The position numbers and the translations under genes were made by a program. From Aquarana catesbeiana (lineage: Eukaryota > Chordata > Amphibia > Anura > Ranidae), in assembly GCF_042186555.1 (NCBI RefSeq), contig NC_133328.1:358297323-358361322 (forward strand): a stretch of 64,000 nt of DNA. The letters run 5' to 3'. Of this stretch, positions 10,003 through 21,737 are shown one piece after another (positions within the stretch are counted from its first letter, which is position 1; the number at the start of each line of letters is the position of its first letter). The notes under the pieces are model-generated. The model saw nothing but the letters and a program-made list of their open reading frames with translations, ran no database searches and was not told where the DNA came from.

Positions 10003-11086
10003 ATGATGCCTGGCGGGTATGGAGATGCAACTCGGTGTACATCTTGTGGCATGTATGTGTTCCTCGATCATCTGATCAAGGGCGAATACTGCTATGCAAA
10101 ATGTAAACACATTGTTTCCCTGGAAGCCCAGGTTCTGAATCTAGGGAAGCAACTGTCAGCACTGAGAAGACCCTCCACACTAAAGGAGAGCCAGTAACGC
10201 ACCTGTCAGGTGCTGGCAGGGGCCAGCACAGAGGCGGGTGGAGACAAAGAGTTGCAGGCAATAGAAAAGAGTAGATGACAGTCAGGAAGTATAGAGGTGG
10301 AAGTGCCAGGGAGGCCGATCCTTGGCTGGAGCATCCCAATAAGTATGCTTCAATGAGTGACATTGGTGAAACCAGTCAGGGATCACAGTGTCACCCGAAC
10401 GCCCCCCCCAGGTCGGACCCCGCACTTATCCCATTTGGGTCGCGGGCTTCCTCCAGGTGGCGGGTGGTGGGCCTCTGCGTCTCTTCCTTCCTCGGCTGGT
10501 GCTGAGGGACTCTCCTAGCTGCCAGGGGAAGAACTCCTCCAATGAGAGTGGGGGGGAAGCGAAGGGAAAGGATAGACAGATTCTGGTGGTAGGGGGCTCA
10601 GTTCTTAGAAGGACAGAGAGGGCAATCTGTGACAAAGACTTGAAGCACAGAACTGTATGCTGTCTACTGGATGCTTGGGTTCGGCACATCACAGACCTGG
10701 TGGACAGATTACTGGGAGTGGCTGGGGAAGACCCGACTGTCATGGTGCACGTTGGCACCAATGACAAAGTCAGAGGCAGATGGCATGTCCTAAAGAACGA
10801 TTTTAGGGGCTTAGGAGCTAAATTGAGTAAAAGGACCTCCAAGGTAGTGTTCTCAGGAATACTACCGGTACCACTAGCTACACCAGAAAGGCAGAGGGAG
10901 ATTAGGGAAGTAAACAAGTGGTTGAGGAGCTGGCGTAGTAAGGAGGGGTTTGGTTTCCTGGAGAACTGGGCCGACTTCTCAGTCGGTCACCAGTTCTATA
11001 GAAGGGACGGACTGCACCTAAACGAGGAGGGTGCAGATCTGGTGGGAGTGAAGGTGGCTGAAAAGTTAGAGGGGTTTTTAAACTAG
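10003..11086 (+). pseudogene. CR1-type LINE ORF1: zinc finger plus SGNH esterase, broken
   Basis: 10003-10197 encodes a Cys-rich N-terminus (CTSCGMYVFLDHLIKGEYC, then YAKC) followed by a short coiled-coil-like helix, and ends in TAA. After a frame change and an inserted repeat (10388-10500), 10560-11086 encodes an SGNH/GDSL esterase domain: ILVVGGSVLRRTE (nucleophile Ser block), MVHVGTND (Asn block) and RRDGLHLNEEG (Asp and His block). Esterase-bearing ORF1 proteins are known from CR1/L2-type LINEs. All triad residues remain, but a stop, a frameshift and the repeat insertion separate the two halves, so the full protein cannot be made. Confidence 0.8.
10388..10500. repeat. GC-rich repeat inserted in CR1 ORF1
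   Basis: This is homologous to 8682-8770. It lies between the zinc-finger and esterase parts of ORF1, in sequence that does not match the expected linker. No target duplication is obvious. Confidence 0.5.
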
Positions 11087-11168
11087 GCGACGGGGGGAGG
11101 GTCCAGAGGTAGAGATAGTCAGCAATGAACATATTCCAGAGGGTAGTATTGGGGGCATTAGTGGTAGG

Positions 11169-12064
11169 TTGACTAAAGCACATAAACCCGAGGTAAGTAT
11201 AATAACAAGTCCTATTTGCAATCTCGGAACACCCAATAAGAGGACAGTATGCGACTGGTCTAAACTACGTGGCATGTTCACCAATGCCAGAAGCCTAGCG
11301 GACAAGATGGGTGAACTAGAGATACTGTTGAACGAGGAGAATTTAGATTTTGTGGGAATTTCAGTGACCTGGTTAAACAGCTCTCATGATTGGCTGCCAA
11401 CCATTCATGGGTATTCCCTTTATCACAGGGAATACCCTTAAAAAAGGGAGGGGTATGCCTATATATCAAGAATAATGTACAAGTGAATGTGACAGATGAC
11501 ATCAATAAGGGAGCTAGGGAGGAGGTGGAATCCTTATGGGTAGAGCTCCAAAGGGATGAAGCTAAGGGGAAAATAATACTGGGAGTATGCTATAGGCCCC
11601 CTAACCTGAGGGAGGAGGGGGAGACGGACCTCCTATCACAATTTGGATTAGCAGCAAGGATGGGAAGTGTTATCATAATGGGGGATTTTAATTATCCAGA
11701 CATAGACAGGGCAGAGGGAGCCGCGCATTTGTCTAAGGCTCGCCAGTTCCTAAATAGCTTGCAGGACACTTTCATGGGTCAGATGGTAGACGCACCAACT
11801 AGAAACAAGGCGTTACTAGATCTACTGATTACCAACAATACAGACCTGATCATGGATGTGGAAATAGGGGGAAATTTAGGAAACAGCGATCCCAGGTCAA
11901 TTGGCTTCAATATAAATCACTCAAATAAGAAACACAAGGGGAACACAAAGACACTGAATTTCAAAACTTCCTTTAACTTCCTTAAACTACGAACCTTGCT
12001 AGAAGATATAAATTGGGATAAAATCTTAGAAACAAAACACAGAAGAGAGATGGGTTTGCTTTAA
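11169..12064 (+). pseudogene. CR1-type LINE ORF2, endonuclease domain only
   Basis: This is an exonuclease-endonuclease-phosphatase type endonuclease. Its motifs are KLRGMFTNARSLADKMGELE, DFVGISVTWL, GGVCLYIKNN, ESLWVEL, GVCYRPPN, MGDFNYPDID and LLDLLITN. There is a frameshift at about 11435, inside HGYSLYHR. The usual SDH catalytic triplet reads SDP (NLGNSDPRSIGF), so the catalytic His is lost. A stop at 12062-12064 lies where the connector to the reverse transcriptase should begin. No RT follows: sequence homologous to the foldback family starts immediately. A LINE truncated at its 3' side must have been cut after insertion. Confidence 0.85.
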
Positions 12065-12065
12065 G

Positions 12066-13433
12066 AGCATATTAAATAAGGGCATTAGCCAATGCATCCC
12101 ATTGGGAAATAAATTTCCCAATGAGAAGAAGAGAAGAAAAGAAGAAGAGAAGAGCGGGAGCCTCCCCCCCATGCCATGGGTGCGGAGTGGCCCGAGGAGA
12201 AGAAGACAGAAGACGCCGCGGAGGAGATGCTGGACGAGAACGCCGGAGGAAGAACCAGAAGAGCCAGAAGAACCAGAAGAACCAGAAGATGAAGGAAGAT
12301 AGAAGAAAGAAGAAGCATTTAAATAAAGGAATTGTCAAAAACTGTCTCTTGTCATTTTTAACATTTTTGACACTTTCTTCGTGAAATGGTAGGGGTACTT
12401 ATGTACCCCCTTACCATTTCACACAGGGGGGGGGCCGGGATCTGGGGGTCACCTTGTTAAAGGGGGCTTCCAGATTCCGATAAGCCCCCCGCCCGCAGAC
12501 CCCCACAACCACCGGCCAGGGTTGTGGGGATGAGGCCCTTGTCCTCATCAACATGGGGACAAGGTGTTTTGGGGGGCTACCCCAAAGCACCCTCCCAATG
12601 TTGAGGGCATGTGGCCTGGTACGGTTCAGGAGGGAGGGGGGGCCGCACTCTCGTCCCCCCCTCTTTTCCTGCGGCCTGCCAGGTTGCGTGCTCGGATAAG
12701 GGTCTGGTATGGATTTTTGGGGGGACCCCACGCCGTTTTTTTTTTTTTTTTTGGCGCGGGGTTCCCCTTAAAATCCATACCAGACCTGAAGGGTCTGGTA
12801 TGGAATTTAGGGGGAACCCCACGTCATTTTTTTTTTAAAATTTTGGCCGGGGTTCCCCTTAATATCCATACCAGACCTGAAGGGCCTGGTATGGAATTTA
12901 AGAGGACTCCCACGTCATTTTTTTTTTTTAATTTTGGTTCGGGGTTCCCCTTTGGGGAATTCCCATGCCGTTTTTATCAATGAACTTCTATGTGTATTGT
13001 CGGCAATGCAATAGCCGCGAGTAGTTTTAAATGAGTTTTTTCCTTCAAAATGTCATTTTGCTGTCAGACTGTTCTAAACACAGGAAACATGCGCCCCTTT
13101 ACAGGCATACTATAGACACCCCCCAGGTACGAAATTTAAAGGGATATTACACTTTTATTGTTTGACTTTAAGCATTATTAAAATCACTGCTCCTGAAAAA
13201 ACGGCCGTTTTTAAAACTTTTTTTTGCATTGATCCATGTCCCCTGGGGCAGGACCCAGGTCCCCAAACACTTTTTATGACAATAACTTTCATATAAGCCT
13301 TTAAAATTAGCACTTTTGATTATTCATGTTCGTGTCCCATAGACTTTAACGGTGTTCGCATGTTCGAATGAACTTTTTTCCTGTTCGCATGTTCTGGTGC
13401 GAACCGAACAGGGGGGTGTTCGGCTCATCCCTA
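12066..13433. mobile_element. Foldback hAT-like family, right arm only
   Basis: This is homologous to the right arm of 1338-3910. The GAA-rich segment (12121-12300) is followed by AAAGGAATTGTCAAAAACTG, the GTGAAATGGTAGGGGTAC block, CTGGTATGG mini-palindromes (12705-12900), and the perfect family terminus GGTGTTCGGCTCATCCCTA ending at 13433. The left arm is missing. Its start holds CATTGGGAAATAAATTTCCC followed by AATG (12099-12122), a perfect small palindrome that could be the old hairpin tip. An Arg/Lys/Glu-rich reading frame (12121-12384) ends with the same VKN-LL-FLTFLTL tail as the copy at 2817. Confidence 0.75.
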
Positions 13434-13583
13434 CTGGTGGCCACTAAATAGGAGGTAATGAGGAGGGGGAGGGGTGCTCCAGCCCAAAAACCTGGTCAGG
13501 GCCTATTACAACATACAAGAACATATTTGGGGGGCACACCATACAATGCATTTAAATTCAAGATGGTGCTGCTGTAAGACCTA
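13434..13583. other. Spacer between foldback arm and palindrome
   Basis: No gene or repeat recognised. Confidence 0.3.
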
Positions 13584-13687
13584 TAAACAGTACAAAATAT
13601 TTTACAGCGCACACATACAAGAATGACATTTCCTGCAGGAAATGTCATTCTTGTATGTGTGCGCTGTAAAATATTTTGTACTGTTTA
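13584..13687. repeat. Perfect 104-bp palindrome without spacer
   Basis: The two 52-base arms are exact reverse complements meeting at CCTGCAGG (centre between 13635 and 13636). I checked pairing outward to T13584/A13687; the next pair mismatches. The right arm abuts a CR1 endonuclease fragment on the minus strand. It could be a genuine inverted duplication or a fold-back artefact of sequencing or assembly. Confidence 0.9.
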
Positions 13688-13990
13688 CAGCTAACAAACC
13701 AGGTTTCTGATACTCCCACAAAGACAAAATCCTCCTCATGTATCAGTAGTTCCAGGTCTTCCATTTTATTAACCAAACTTCTAGCATTTGTGAACATGCC
13801 TTTTAATTTTGTGCATAATTTTTTCTCCTTGTTATTTCTGAAGCTACAATAAGATTTTGCCAGCCTACGCCCATTGGTCTTAGGCACTATCACCACTGAC
13901 CACATTAGCATCCTCTGATCCTCACTCACTGCGTGGTATAGCTTCCTCTGATCCCTCCCCCCCACAATGTACTCCATAATACTCACGCTG
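13688..13990 (-). pseudogene. CR1-type ORF2 endonuclease, N-terminal scrap
   Basis: The minus strand reads KLKGMFTNARSLVNKMEDLE, then LLIHEEDFVFVGVSETWF, the same opening as the endonuclease at 11.26 kb. It is preceded by a basic stretch (KTNGRRLAKSYCSFRNNKEK). The frame then runs into the palindrome and ends, so only about the first 40 residues of the domain remain. Confidence 0.75.
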
Positions 13991-14150
13991 CTCCTAGTAC
14001 TACTCAGTACTCATGCTTCTTCCAGTACTCCTCAGTACTCATGTTGATGTCAGTACTCCTCAGTACTCCTCAGTACTCCTCAGTACTCCTCAGGGCTTAC
14101 GCTGTTCCCAGTACCCCTCAGCGCTCGCGCTGCTCCTAGTACTCATTAGT
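13986..14150. repeat. 10-bp tandem repeat (AGTACTCCTC)n, imperfect
   Basis: Units of AGTACTCCTC are repeated, perfectly at about 14050-14092 and with divergent units on both sides (AGTACTCATG, AGTACCCCTC). No coding meaning is seen. Confidence 0.8.
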
Positions 14151-14529
14151 GCTCACAGGACACCTTACACATACTTCTAGCTGCTCCATGAACATGGCTC
14201 TTGGCATCCTCACCTACACTTTTGTCACTCTGACAGCTTTCACAATCTGACAGTCTGATTCCTGCTTGTATGACCCTTGACATCCTTACTGGTGCATCTG
14301 TCAGATCTGAACCCTGCGGCCACTCGGATTCCCCCATGCCTCTCCAGCCATGCCAGACACTCCAGCAGGTTCTTCATGGTGTATTCCCACTCTGTTCTGA
14401 TCCCACTGAAACAGCACCTCTTCAATCTGCCTCTCCTCACAGTGCTTCTGCAGTCTGCCATTCCTCACAGTGCCCCTGACAGGAAGCAAGGATATAGCAT
14501 TGTGAATTTAAACAATTTTTTACATACTC

Positions 14530-14800
14530 TTCATTCACAACATCACCTGCCCTCAAGGAGCTCACAATCTAAGGTCCCTATTTCACATGCATAAATACTG
14601 TATACACATGCTAGAGCCAGTATAAACAGGAGACAATTAACCTACCAACATGTATATAGGGTGTACTAGGAAACCCGAGCACTCAGGGAAAACCCACAGA
14701 ATATAAAAAATCCATGCAGATAGTATTCTAACTGAGATCTGAGACAATGACCCCAGTTTTGCAAGGCAGAAGTGCTAACCACGTAGCCACTGTGCTGTAC
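14530..14800. repeat. Dispersed repeat shared with 24505-24715
   Basis: CCCTCAAGGAGCTCACAATC followed by TAAGGTCCCTA, then ACAATTAACCTACCAACATG, also occur at 24.60-24.69 kb. This copy continues further, to GCAGAAGTGCTAACCACGTA followed by GCCACTGTGC. It is a common interspersed vertebrate-type repeat. I cannot place its class with certainty (SINE or LINE 3' tail). Confidence 0.6.
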
Positions 14801-17100
14801 ATGTAAATATTACAATAATAAGTACACAAATTCACAGTAGCATTGGATGACTTTAGCATCAGAATCTGAATGTTTTCCAGATGAAACAGCTAATTATAAT
14901 GTGTGTTGAGTGTGGTCTGTTTTCCTATCTCTCTGGTGGTTATGTTTTTGCCACCATGTTGGCCTTCTATATTAGCCTTGTGCACACGGACATGTACTCT
15001 TAAGTTTACTTATATGGATGAGGACTTGCAGAGAGTGACACAGTTGTGGTATTTGGCTGTCACTAGGATGTAGTTGTTGTTGGAGAAAAAAAACCCCCAG
15101 ACTTTTCATTATTCCCATTGCACCTTTTCAGCCATGTTCCTTTTCTATCTAGCCTCTACTTGTTTAAACAGTATTATTGTTGCTCTGTCACTTGTGCCCC
15201 CTCTTCCTGAACCTCCTTTATTCTCATCTCCTGTTCTCTGCTCGCCGCTGAGTACTGTGCCTCCTGTCACATGCCCACCACCACATTGTTTACTATTTTG
15301 CCTTACAACTACATTTTTGATAGTATTACAGGATGATATAGGTACACTATCAGGCAGTGCTTTGCCTTCTGACTAAACCAACTTCTTACTCTGCCAGCTA
15401 ACTGACTGACTAATAAAATGCATTGCTCCACCACTGCTGTCTGCCACCAAATTGTTTCCACTATTAAACTACACCAGCATACCTGCTCCAAGAAACAAGT
15501 ATTAGAACCCTCACTTTGTTTCCAGCCACACTGTTTTTTTTGTTTGGGGGAGAACCAGCCCAGCATGCCTTTAGGAATTTATCACCATTACAACGCTGCA
15601 TCTCTCATGACATTGATATATGATATATTGATACACAATATCTTCGCTATATTACCTTAACCAATGTTGTACATAACCTTGTACTGCACTGAAAAATTAA
15701 ATATTCTAGTTATTGCAAAATATACAAAGCAACAAACAATTCATAAATGGGGTACACACAGACAATATATTTTGTAATAACTAGCAATGTGTAATATAGG
15801 TCCTTAACTCTTTTTCACAAGAGGGTTTTTAAGACAGAAAACATAAAATTAAACTAGAGACCTTAGAGTGACATTTATTTGAATACATTTTTCTGGCACA
15901 GTAAATGTGATCATCATATTGTTTTGCCAGATTTTCTACAGTTTTTTTTTTTATAACACACAAATGGAATCCTATTTCAGGTACTGTACTCATATATCAG
16001 TGATCCTGAGAATTCTACGTATCTTAATACTTCAAGTATCTTGAGGCAACCCTTTTTAATGGAGGAGATAAAGCCAGCAAATAAAAACCATCTAGCAGGT
16101 CCTTATTTTCTGTTTGATATACAGTACAGTCACACATTGTTTATTATTTAGCTCCCTTTTTATTACATAACTGTATATCGTAAAACAAGGTTTATAACCC
16201 ATATGGCTGTTCATCTAAAGAGATTCATGAGTAAACCTGAAGTAACCTTTGGCACTTTTGGGGTGCAGACAAATCTAGAATTCCAATAGTTATATAATAA
16301 TCAAAAAAAAAAAAAAAAATCTAAGGGAAATGGTTGACAAAGAATAGCAAAAAAAAAAAAAAAAGTCCCTCAACTCAAAGACAATCCACTTGTGTGCAGT
16401 GTTGTACGTGGAGTTCTTTATAGAAAATGTTGTCCCTTGTCCTACACACTTGTACAGATGTACAGTATGTGTTGCATTAGGAGGGACATGCCCATTCCAC
16501 TAGTCAGCATACCTCATGCATGCTCCACTTAACCCTTCTGGTTCCATACCAAGTGACCAGCTATATATCTCAGCAATGCTAATCCGTTATCTGGTGACCA
16601 ACGGAGACAGACGGCTAGGGAGGGAGCCAAACACTGAAACCCCCTCACTACCGGAGGACATGTCACCTATTCAGGTACCATGCCATGGATTGGTTGCTGT
16701 TCTTCCTTACAGTTACCCATAGCAACTATCTTGCAAGTTAACTTTTTGTTATAGTGATATTTCACAGACCCCAATGTGCTATTTCTAACTCTGGTTCCTT
16801 TGAGAAATGCCAGGACCACACATGCACCCCTTAAGTAACTTCAGACTAGGCTTTGAGCAGTGGAAACAACTTTATTGAACTTGTTGTAGAACATGTACAA
16901 CATGCAGTAATGTCTTTTCCCTAACTAAACCTAACTGTGGCTGCCCCAGCTTACCTATACGGGAGTAACATCTTTTGGAAGAGTCCAAACTGGAGATAAC
17001 TCGAGCAAAGGAGTTCACGCCCTTGGGACTGTTCTGATAGATCAGCGTTCCAAGCTGGCCAGCAAACTTTTTGAGACATAGCTCTGAGTTTCCATGAATC
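14801..17100. other. AT-rich non-coding, no gene found
   Basis: Two A-runs lie at 16302-16319 and 16351-16364. Open frames are short, in shifting frames and without recognisable motifs. Nothing resembling a transposon end was found. Confidence 0.4.
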
Positions 17101-17103
17101 TCA

Positions 17104-17216
17104 AGCTTGTTTTAGATCCCTTTGTTTGTTCTAGTTTTTCCCCGCTTGTTTTAAGCTTCCCCTCATTTTAGGTTTCCCCTTGTATTAGGTTTCCCTTGTT
17201 TTAGGTCCCCCCGTCG
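17104..17216. repeat. Decayed ~20-bp tandem repeat
   Basis: Five to six imperfect units are built on CTTGTTTTAGGTTTCCC. Confidence 0.6.
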
Positions 17217-18195
17217 GATCTGGGCCTCTTCTTTTTCTATCACACAGGAGGGAGCCCAGAGGAAAACCCACGAACACTGGAGAAAAGGCAACACAAGCAT
17301 TAACCCCTTCCCTTCCAACCCGGGCAGCCAATGCTAACTAAATACACACAGTAGGCAACCTGCCTATAAGTGTGAAAAAAAAGTTTTATTTATTTTCTTC
17401 ATTTTCCAAAAAATTGTGACAAAAAAAAATCACAACTTCAAAAAACTCACCATGTCCCTTACAAAATCTCTTGGGATTTCTGCCAGTCTCGGGCGATGAT
17501 AGAGACTGGCGACGCAGGACGCGGTGACACGGCGGCCATCTTTGTGGTTAGAAGCACTGGATGCTTCACACTGCTGTATACCTTCTTACTAAATGTGAGT
17601 GGTTTTTATCTTTTCAATAAATGATCCTTGTTTATGGAGATTGTGCAATGAGCGTTTTCTTTTTATTCCCTACGTACCACGATCTTGAGGTGCATATGCA
17701 TACTGGAGTATACTTGGTTTAATATCCAGCTACCAAAAGGAGATCTAAAGCCTTCCATTTAGTTCAGAGGGGAATATGTTGGTGCTACTCCATTAGAAGA
17801 TCGTTGGTTTATTCTATGAAGACTGCCTTTTTTCTACACACGTGTATAACCCATACTGATGGTAAGGGTCAGTTTGTTTGGGTGTTGGTGACGGTGTTTT
17901 CATCTCTCTTCTGTGTCTCCTTTCAATATGGATCTCGCTGATTAGAGTTTTATTTCTTCCTGATGGAGAGGACGTTTGTTTGACTACATTTATTTTGGTT
18001 CTTATTGGGACATTTTTACAGTAGCATTTGATCAGTGCTTGCAGCCAATGGCTACAGCACTACTACTGTGTATTCTGACAGGGAGGGAGTTCCCACTGTC
18101 ATAATACAATAGTGTGGCAGGGGAGATCCCTGCACTGCACATAGCTTGTGTGGATGTGGAGATCTGTCAGTTTTTTTTGTTTAACCCACGGGTTG
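17217..18195. other. Non-coding; possible retroelement leader remnant
   Basis: The segment around 17,480-17,700 (GGCGACGCAGGACGCGGTG, later TTTTCAATAAATGATCC) has the same layout as 53.9-54.1 kb and 59.05-59.15 kb: a GC-rich part, then an AATAAA-containing AT-rich part. The relationship is by layout only, not by clear identity. Confidence 0.25.
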
Positions 18196-18199
18196 TGTC

Positions 18200-18910
18200 A
18201 GAGAAATAGTAAAAACTTCACCTGTCAGCGTCGGCGCTTCCCAGTGCGCCTGCGCGGGAGAGTAGCGATATGGCGCATACGAGTGCGCGATACTGCAGGT
18301 CGTGACCCTCCTGGCGGGCCTATATAAAGCAGTCTTGTTGCTTGTCTCATTGCTGATTTGTCTTTTTCAGCTTCCAGTGTTCCAGTGTTCCAAGTCTTGT
18401 TTACCTGTGCCTGCCTGCTGTGACCCGGATCGTCTTGACCATCTCTGAACGTCTCCTGCACTTGATCTCGGCTTGCCTTACGGACTTCTCTTCCTTCCTG
18501 ATCCCTGTGTTTGACCCTTGGCCTGTTCTAAGGACTTTGCTATTGCCTGATCCCTGTGTTTGATCCTCGGCCTGCTATAAGGACTTCTCCTCTGCCTGAC
18601 TAAAGTGAATGACCCCAGCTTGCTTAAAGGACTTCTCCTCTACTGATCCACGGTGTTTGACTCTCAGCCTCTTCATTAGACTTTGCTTCAGTCACCCTCT
18701 CCAGATCAAGGTGTTTGAGCCTCAACCGGTTTTCCTTATCGGTCCAGCATCCTAGTCTTCTCTCTGCTAGGAGTTTCCTCAGGCAAGCCTCCTCTACCTG
18801 CTGGTGACCTGTGCCCTTCCGTGCCCAATACCTTCTGTGCCACCTCCAGGGGTATAGCGCACTCAGTTGCAAGGGAAGCCGCTCTCAGCATCTCGGCCCT
18901 GGTGAGTACC
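18200..18910 (+). promoter_or_regulatory. LTR- or leader-like block with TATA box and C/T-rich tandem repeat
   Basis: A GC-rich stretch is followed by CCTATATAAAGCAG (18319-18332), a good TATA box. A C/T-rich transcribed-looking leader comes next. From about 18490 to 18740 it has four degenerate units of about 65-70 bp (GATCCCTGTGTTTGA...GGCCTG...AAGGACTT). Similar C/T-rich leaders lie at 60.0-60.3 kb and 63.06-63.47 kb. I read these as LTR or 5' leader remnants of a retroelement family; no gag or pol adjoins. Confidence 0.4.
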
Positions 18911-20167
18911 TGATAGGTTGAACAAAAAAACCTGTCCAAGTATACCCTAATTTAGACAGGATAGCTGCATGGTTGGAAAGCTTACATGGTAAGCTTACAT
19001 GGTAAAGTTAGTTCTAGCTAGTTCTAGGGTCAAACTTCTGAAACTATTCTTCACTTTTTAAGATAAGTCTCTACAGCAATTTGCAATGGATGTAAAACAA
19101 ATATGTGAAGCTCAGAGCCAGGTTCCATTCCCTGATAGGCACACAGTATTTCCCAATCACTCGAGTCAGAAAACAGATGGTGCATGTCTTTTTTTTTTTT
19201 TTTTATAGAACTTGGAAAGGGGAAGGGTCAGCCAAACCGTAGCTGGGACTCCATAAAAGATTCTTTTAACTGCAGGTAGATTTTCCAGGGATGCCACAGC
19301 CACAAGCTGAGTCCTACTCCCCTAGGAATAAGAGACCTCTGCTCTGGGTTCCAGCCTATTTATAACCCCTCAGCCCCCTGCTGGTCATCCACAACCTTGA
19401 CCAGGCATTGGCAGGAGAAGCATTAATATTCAAGTTGGGATACAGGTGGAAGTAACCTAGCTCACACCAGCAGAGCCTAGAGCAGACCTACCCAAACAAT
19501 TTTTGATCTCCCTGAGCACAGGGAGGGCAAAAACGAAATTTAACTGCTAGTAGCCTAATGGGGTGCTACATATGAAACTGTGTGAAGCTTTAGGATTGGC
19601 TTGGCTATGCAGAAGCTACAAATCCTGATCAAGCTCCATGTGATCAATTTGGGATTTTAGCCATAACCTTAAAGCAGGCATTGAAAGATTGGGCGTAAGC
19701 AGATAACAATGTCATGTACATTGTAAATCTGCAAAAAGCTATAAAGTGTGACCAGGTAGACAAGGAATTCTGGGTGGTGGTGACTAAAGATGTTGTTCTG
19801 CTAATGGTAATGGACAAATTGACTGTTCCTTCCCCCTTGTGGCAATAGAGTCTGCTGTGAAAGCCTTTTTGGCCTTCCACAGACATGAAATAATAGCTGT
19901 TAAAGAGTAATTCCACTTTTGTTGAGAAAAAAACACTCCCCCCAAGTGATCTATGTACATTGCAGGGATTTTAACAAACTTTGTTGCAGATAACTACTTT
20001 TGTTATTATGAAGAAATATCTGCTTGTTTGTCTGTGTCCATGTGCAAAGTGCAAGTGAATGGAAGTGACTGTAATTATTAATCTTCCGTTGCACTTGCAG
20101 GTTCTGAGGAGAGTTGCAGGGTCTGCATCCCTTAAGATGTGATTTTCCTTTGGGAGTATTTCCCTAA
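18911..20167. other. Non-coding; possible minus-strand promoter remnant
   Basis: A run of T at 19191-19204 (TTTTTTTTTTTTTT). GGTTATAAATAGGCTGG, read on the minus strand at about 19357-19373, is TATA-like and may belong to a decayed LTR. No coding sequence recognised. Confidence 0.3.
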
Positions 20168-20750
20168 TAGAGGTGGGTCAAACACCCCTGGTTCAGTTCG
20201 CACCAGAACTCTCCAACATCACAAAAGTTCAGATCCGAACCCTGAACCCCATTGAAGTCTATGATAACCGATTTGGAAAAGTCAAAAGTCCCCATTTTGA
20301 AGGCATATATGCAAGTTATTGGCCATAAAAAAAGGTATGGGGTCTCGGGTACTGCCCTGGGGGACATGTACCAATGCAAAAAAAAAACTTTTAAAAAATA
20401 TAATTTTAAAGGCGCAATGATTTTAACAATGCTTAAAGCGAAACAATAAAAAAGAAAAATTCCAGTAAATATAGTGCCGGGGGGGGGGTCCCCTTAATCT
20501 GCCTGTAAAGTAGTGCATCTTTACAGTGTATAGTACTTGCTGTAACAAAACTGACATTTATAAAGAAAAAAAAATTAAATTTAAATTGCCGGCAATACAA
20601 TACAATTGCTGGCTATGCAAAAATGTTTAAAAAAACGGCATGGGGGTCCCCCCCAATCCACACCAGGCCCTTAGCCAAGCATGCAGCTGGCAGGCCAGGA
20701 AAGGGGAGGGACCAGCGTTAGAACCATCAGTCCCCCCCCCCCCAGCAACC
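20168..20750. mobile_element. Foldback hAT-like family, divergent left arm
   Basis: It begins GAGGTGGGTCAAACACCCCT (terminus eroded). The same ordered landmarks as 1338-2140 follow: AAGTCTATG, GGCATATATGCAAGTTATTG, GGGGACATGTACCAATGCAA, AATGCTTAAAGCGAAACAAT, then GGCATGGGGGTCCC and CAGCTGGCAGGCCAGG. It stops near 20750, before the hairpin tip. It is older than the other copies judging by divergence. Confidence 0.65.
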
Positions 20751-21737
20751 AAGAGTCTGTGCAATGATGCAATGGCTGAGACAAGACACTGCTACGCTAT
20801 TAGTGTTAGTACACTAGAGGAGGAAACACTAGGGCAGAGATTCTGTCAGTTCTGTAAGGGCAGGCTCAGAGGTGGCTAACCCCATGCTATGTGTGACAAT
20901 GGCATTGACCTGCTGTCTACTCTTCAGCAGGGAAAGGTCACACATGTGCCATGCCTGGCACCCGTCCTCAACCTGGCGGTGCAGCAGTTTTCTAGTTAGG
21001 TAACCTGGCATACATGATTCTCTGAGGCAGGACAGTAGAGTGTGTAGCCACTTCAGGTGGTCATACCCAGCCTGTATTTGGCTGGCTGACATTCAGTGGC
21101 AACTCAATCTGCCTGCAAGCTGCCTAAGTGCATTGACTATACATTCAGTGGCACATAATTTCAGAAGCATTTACTTTACTTTTACCATTTGTAGAGGTAA
21201 CCAGAATAGTGAGCCATTACAATGCTGGCTACAACTTTCTATGGTCTGCACATTGCTAAGGTAAAAATGGACTTTCACAATAGACTTTTGTACTAATGAA
21301 TGAAACTCCCTATGGAGCAGTGAGATGTTTGTCAACTAGTGATCCCTTAAACCACCGCTATCTCAGTTTATCTAATTTTTCATCATGCAGGTGCATATTT
21401 CAGCACTGATTGTTCATAAGCACCCAACCAGAAGTACTTCTACTGTCCAGGTCTGTCAACATGGGTACACGAGGCCTTTCAAGAAAATCAGAACATTGCA
21501 TTCCTTAAAGTGAAAGTAGAGCAAACCAACCCACTTGTTATCAACAGAAGGGAGTCATTTGAATTAGTAACTGTAGACTTCCTAACAGTAGAAGTTAACT
21601 TATGGCAATGATATGCCCTTGTATTTGTTGGTATTTTTTTCCAGCTTTGTCAGTGTGGTGCTTAGTAGAGACATGACAGCCATCACTGCAGTAAAATGGA
21701 TCTCTACATTTCCTAAAAAAAAATATTGTCGGACTAA
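20751..21737. other. Non-coding, nothing recognised
   Basis: No transposon ends, tandem repeats or conserved coding motifs were found on either strand. Confidence 0.35.

Noticed and set aside
12411..12983. Overlapping 100-140-codon frames on both strands
   Set aside because: They are shadows of GC-rich foldback-arm sequence with mini-palindromes; the same happens in all other arms.
14750..14800. tRNA-like end of the dispersed repeat (GTGCTAACCACGTAGCCAC)
   Set aside because: I could not fold a cloverleaf or find both A and B box promoter elements, so no tRNA or tRNA-SINE is claimed.
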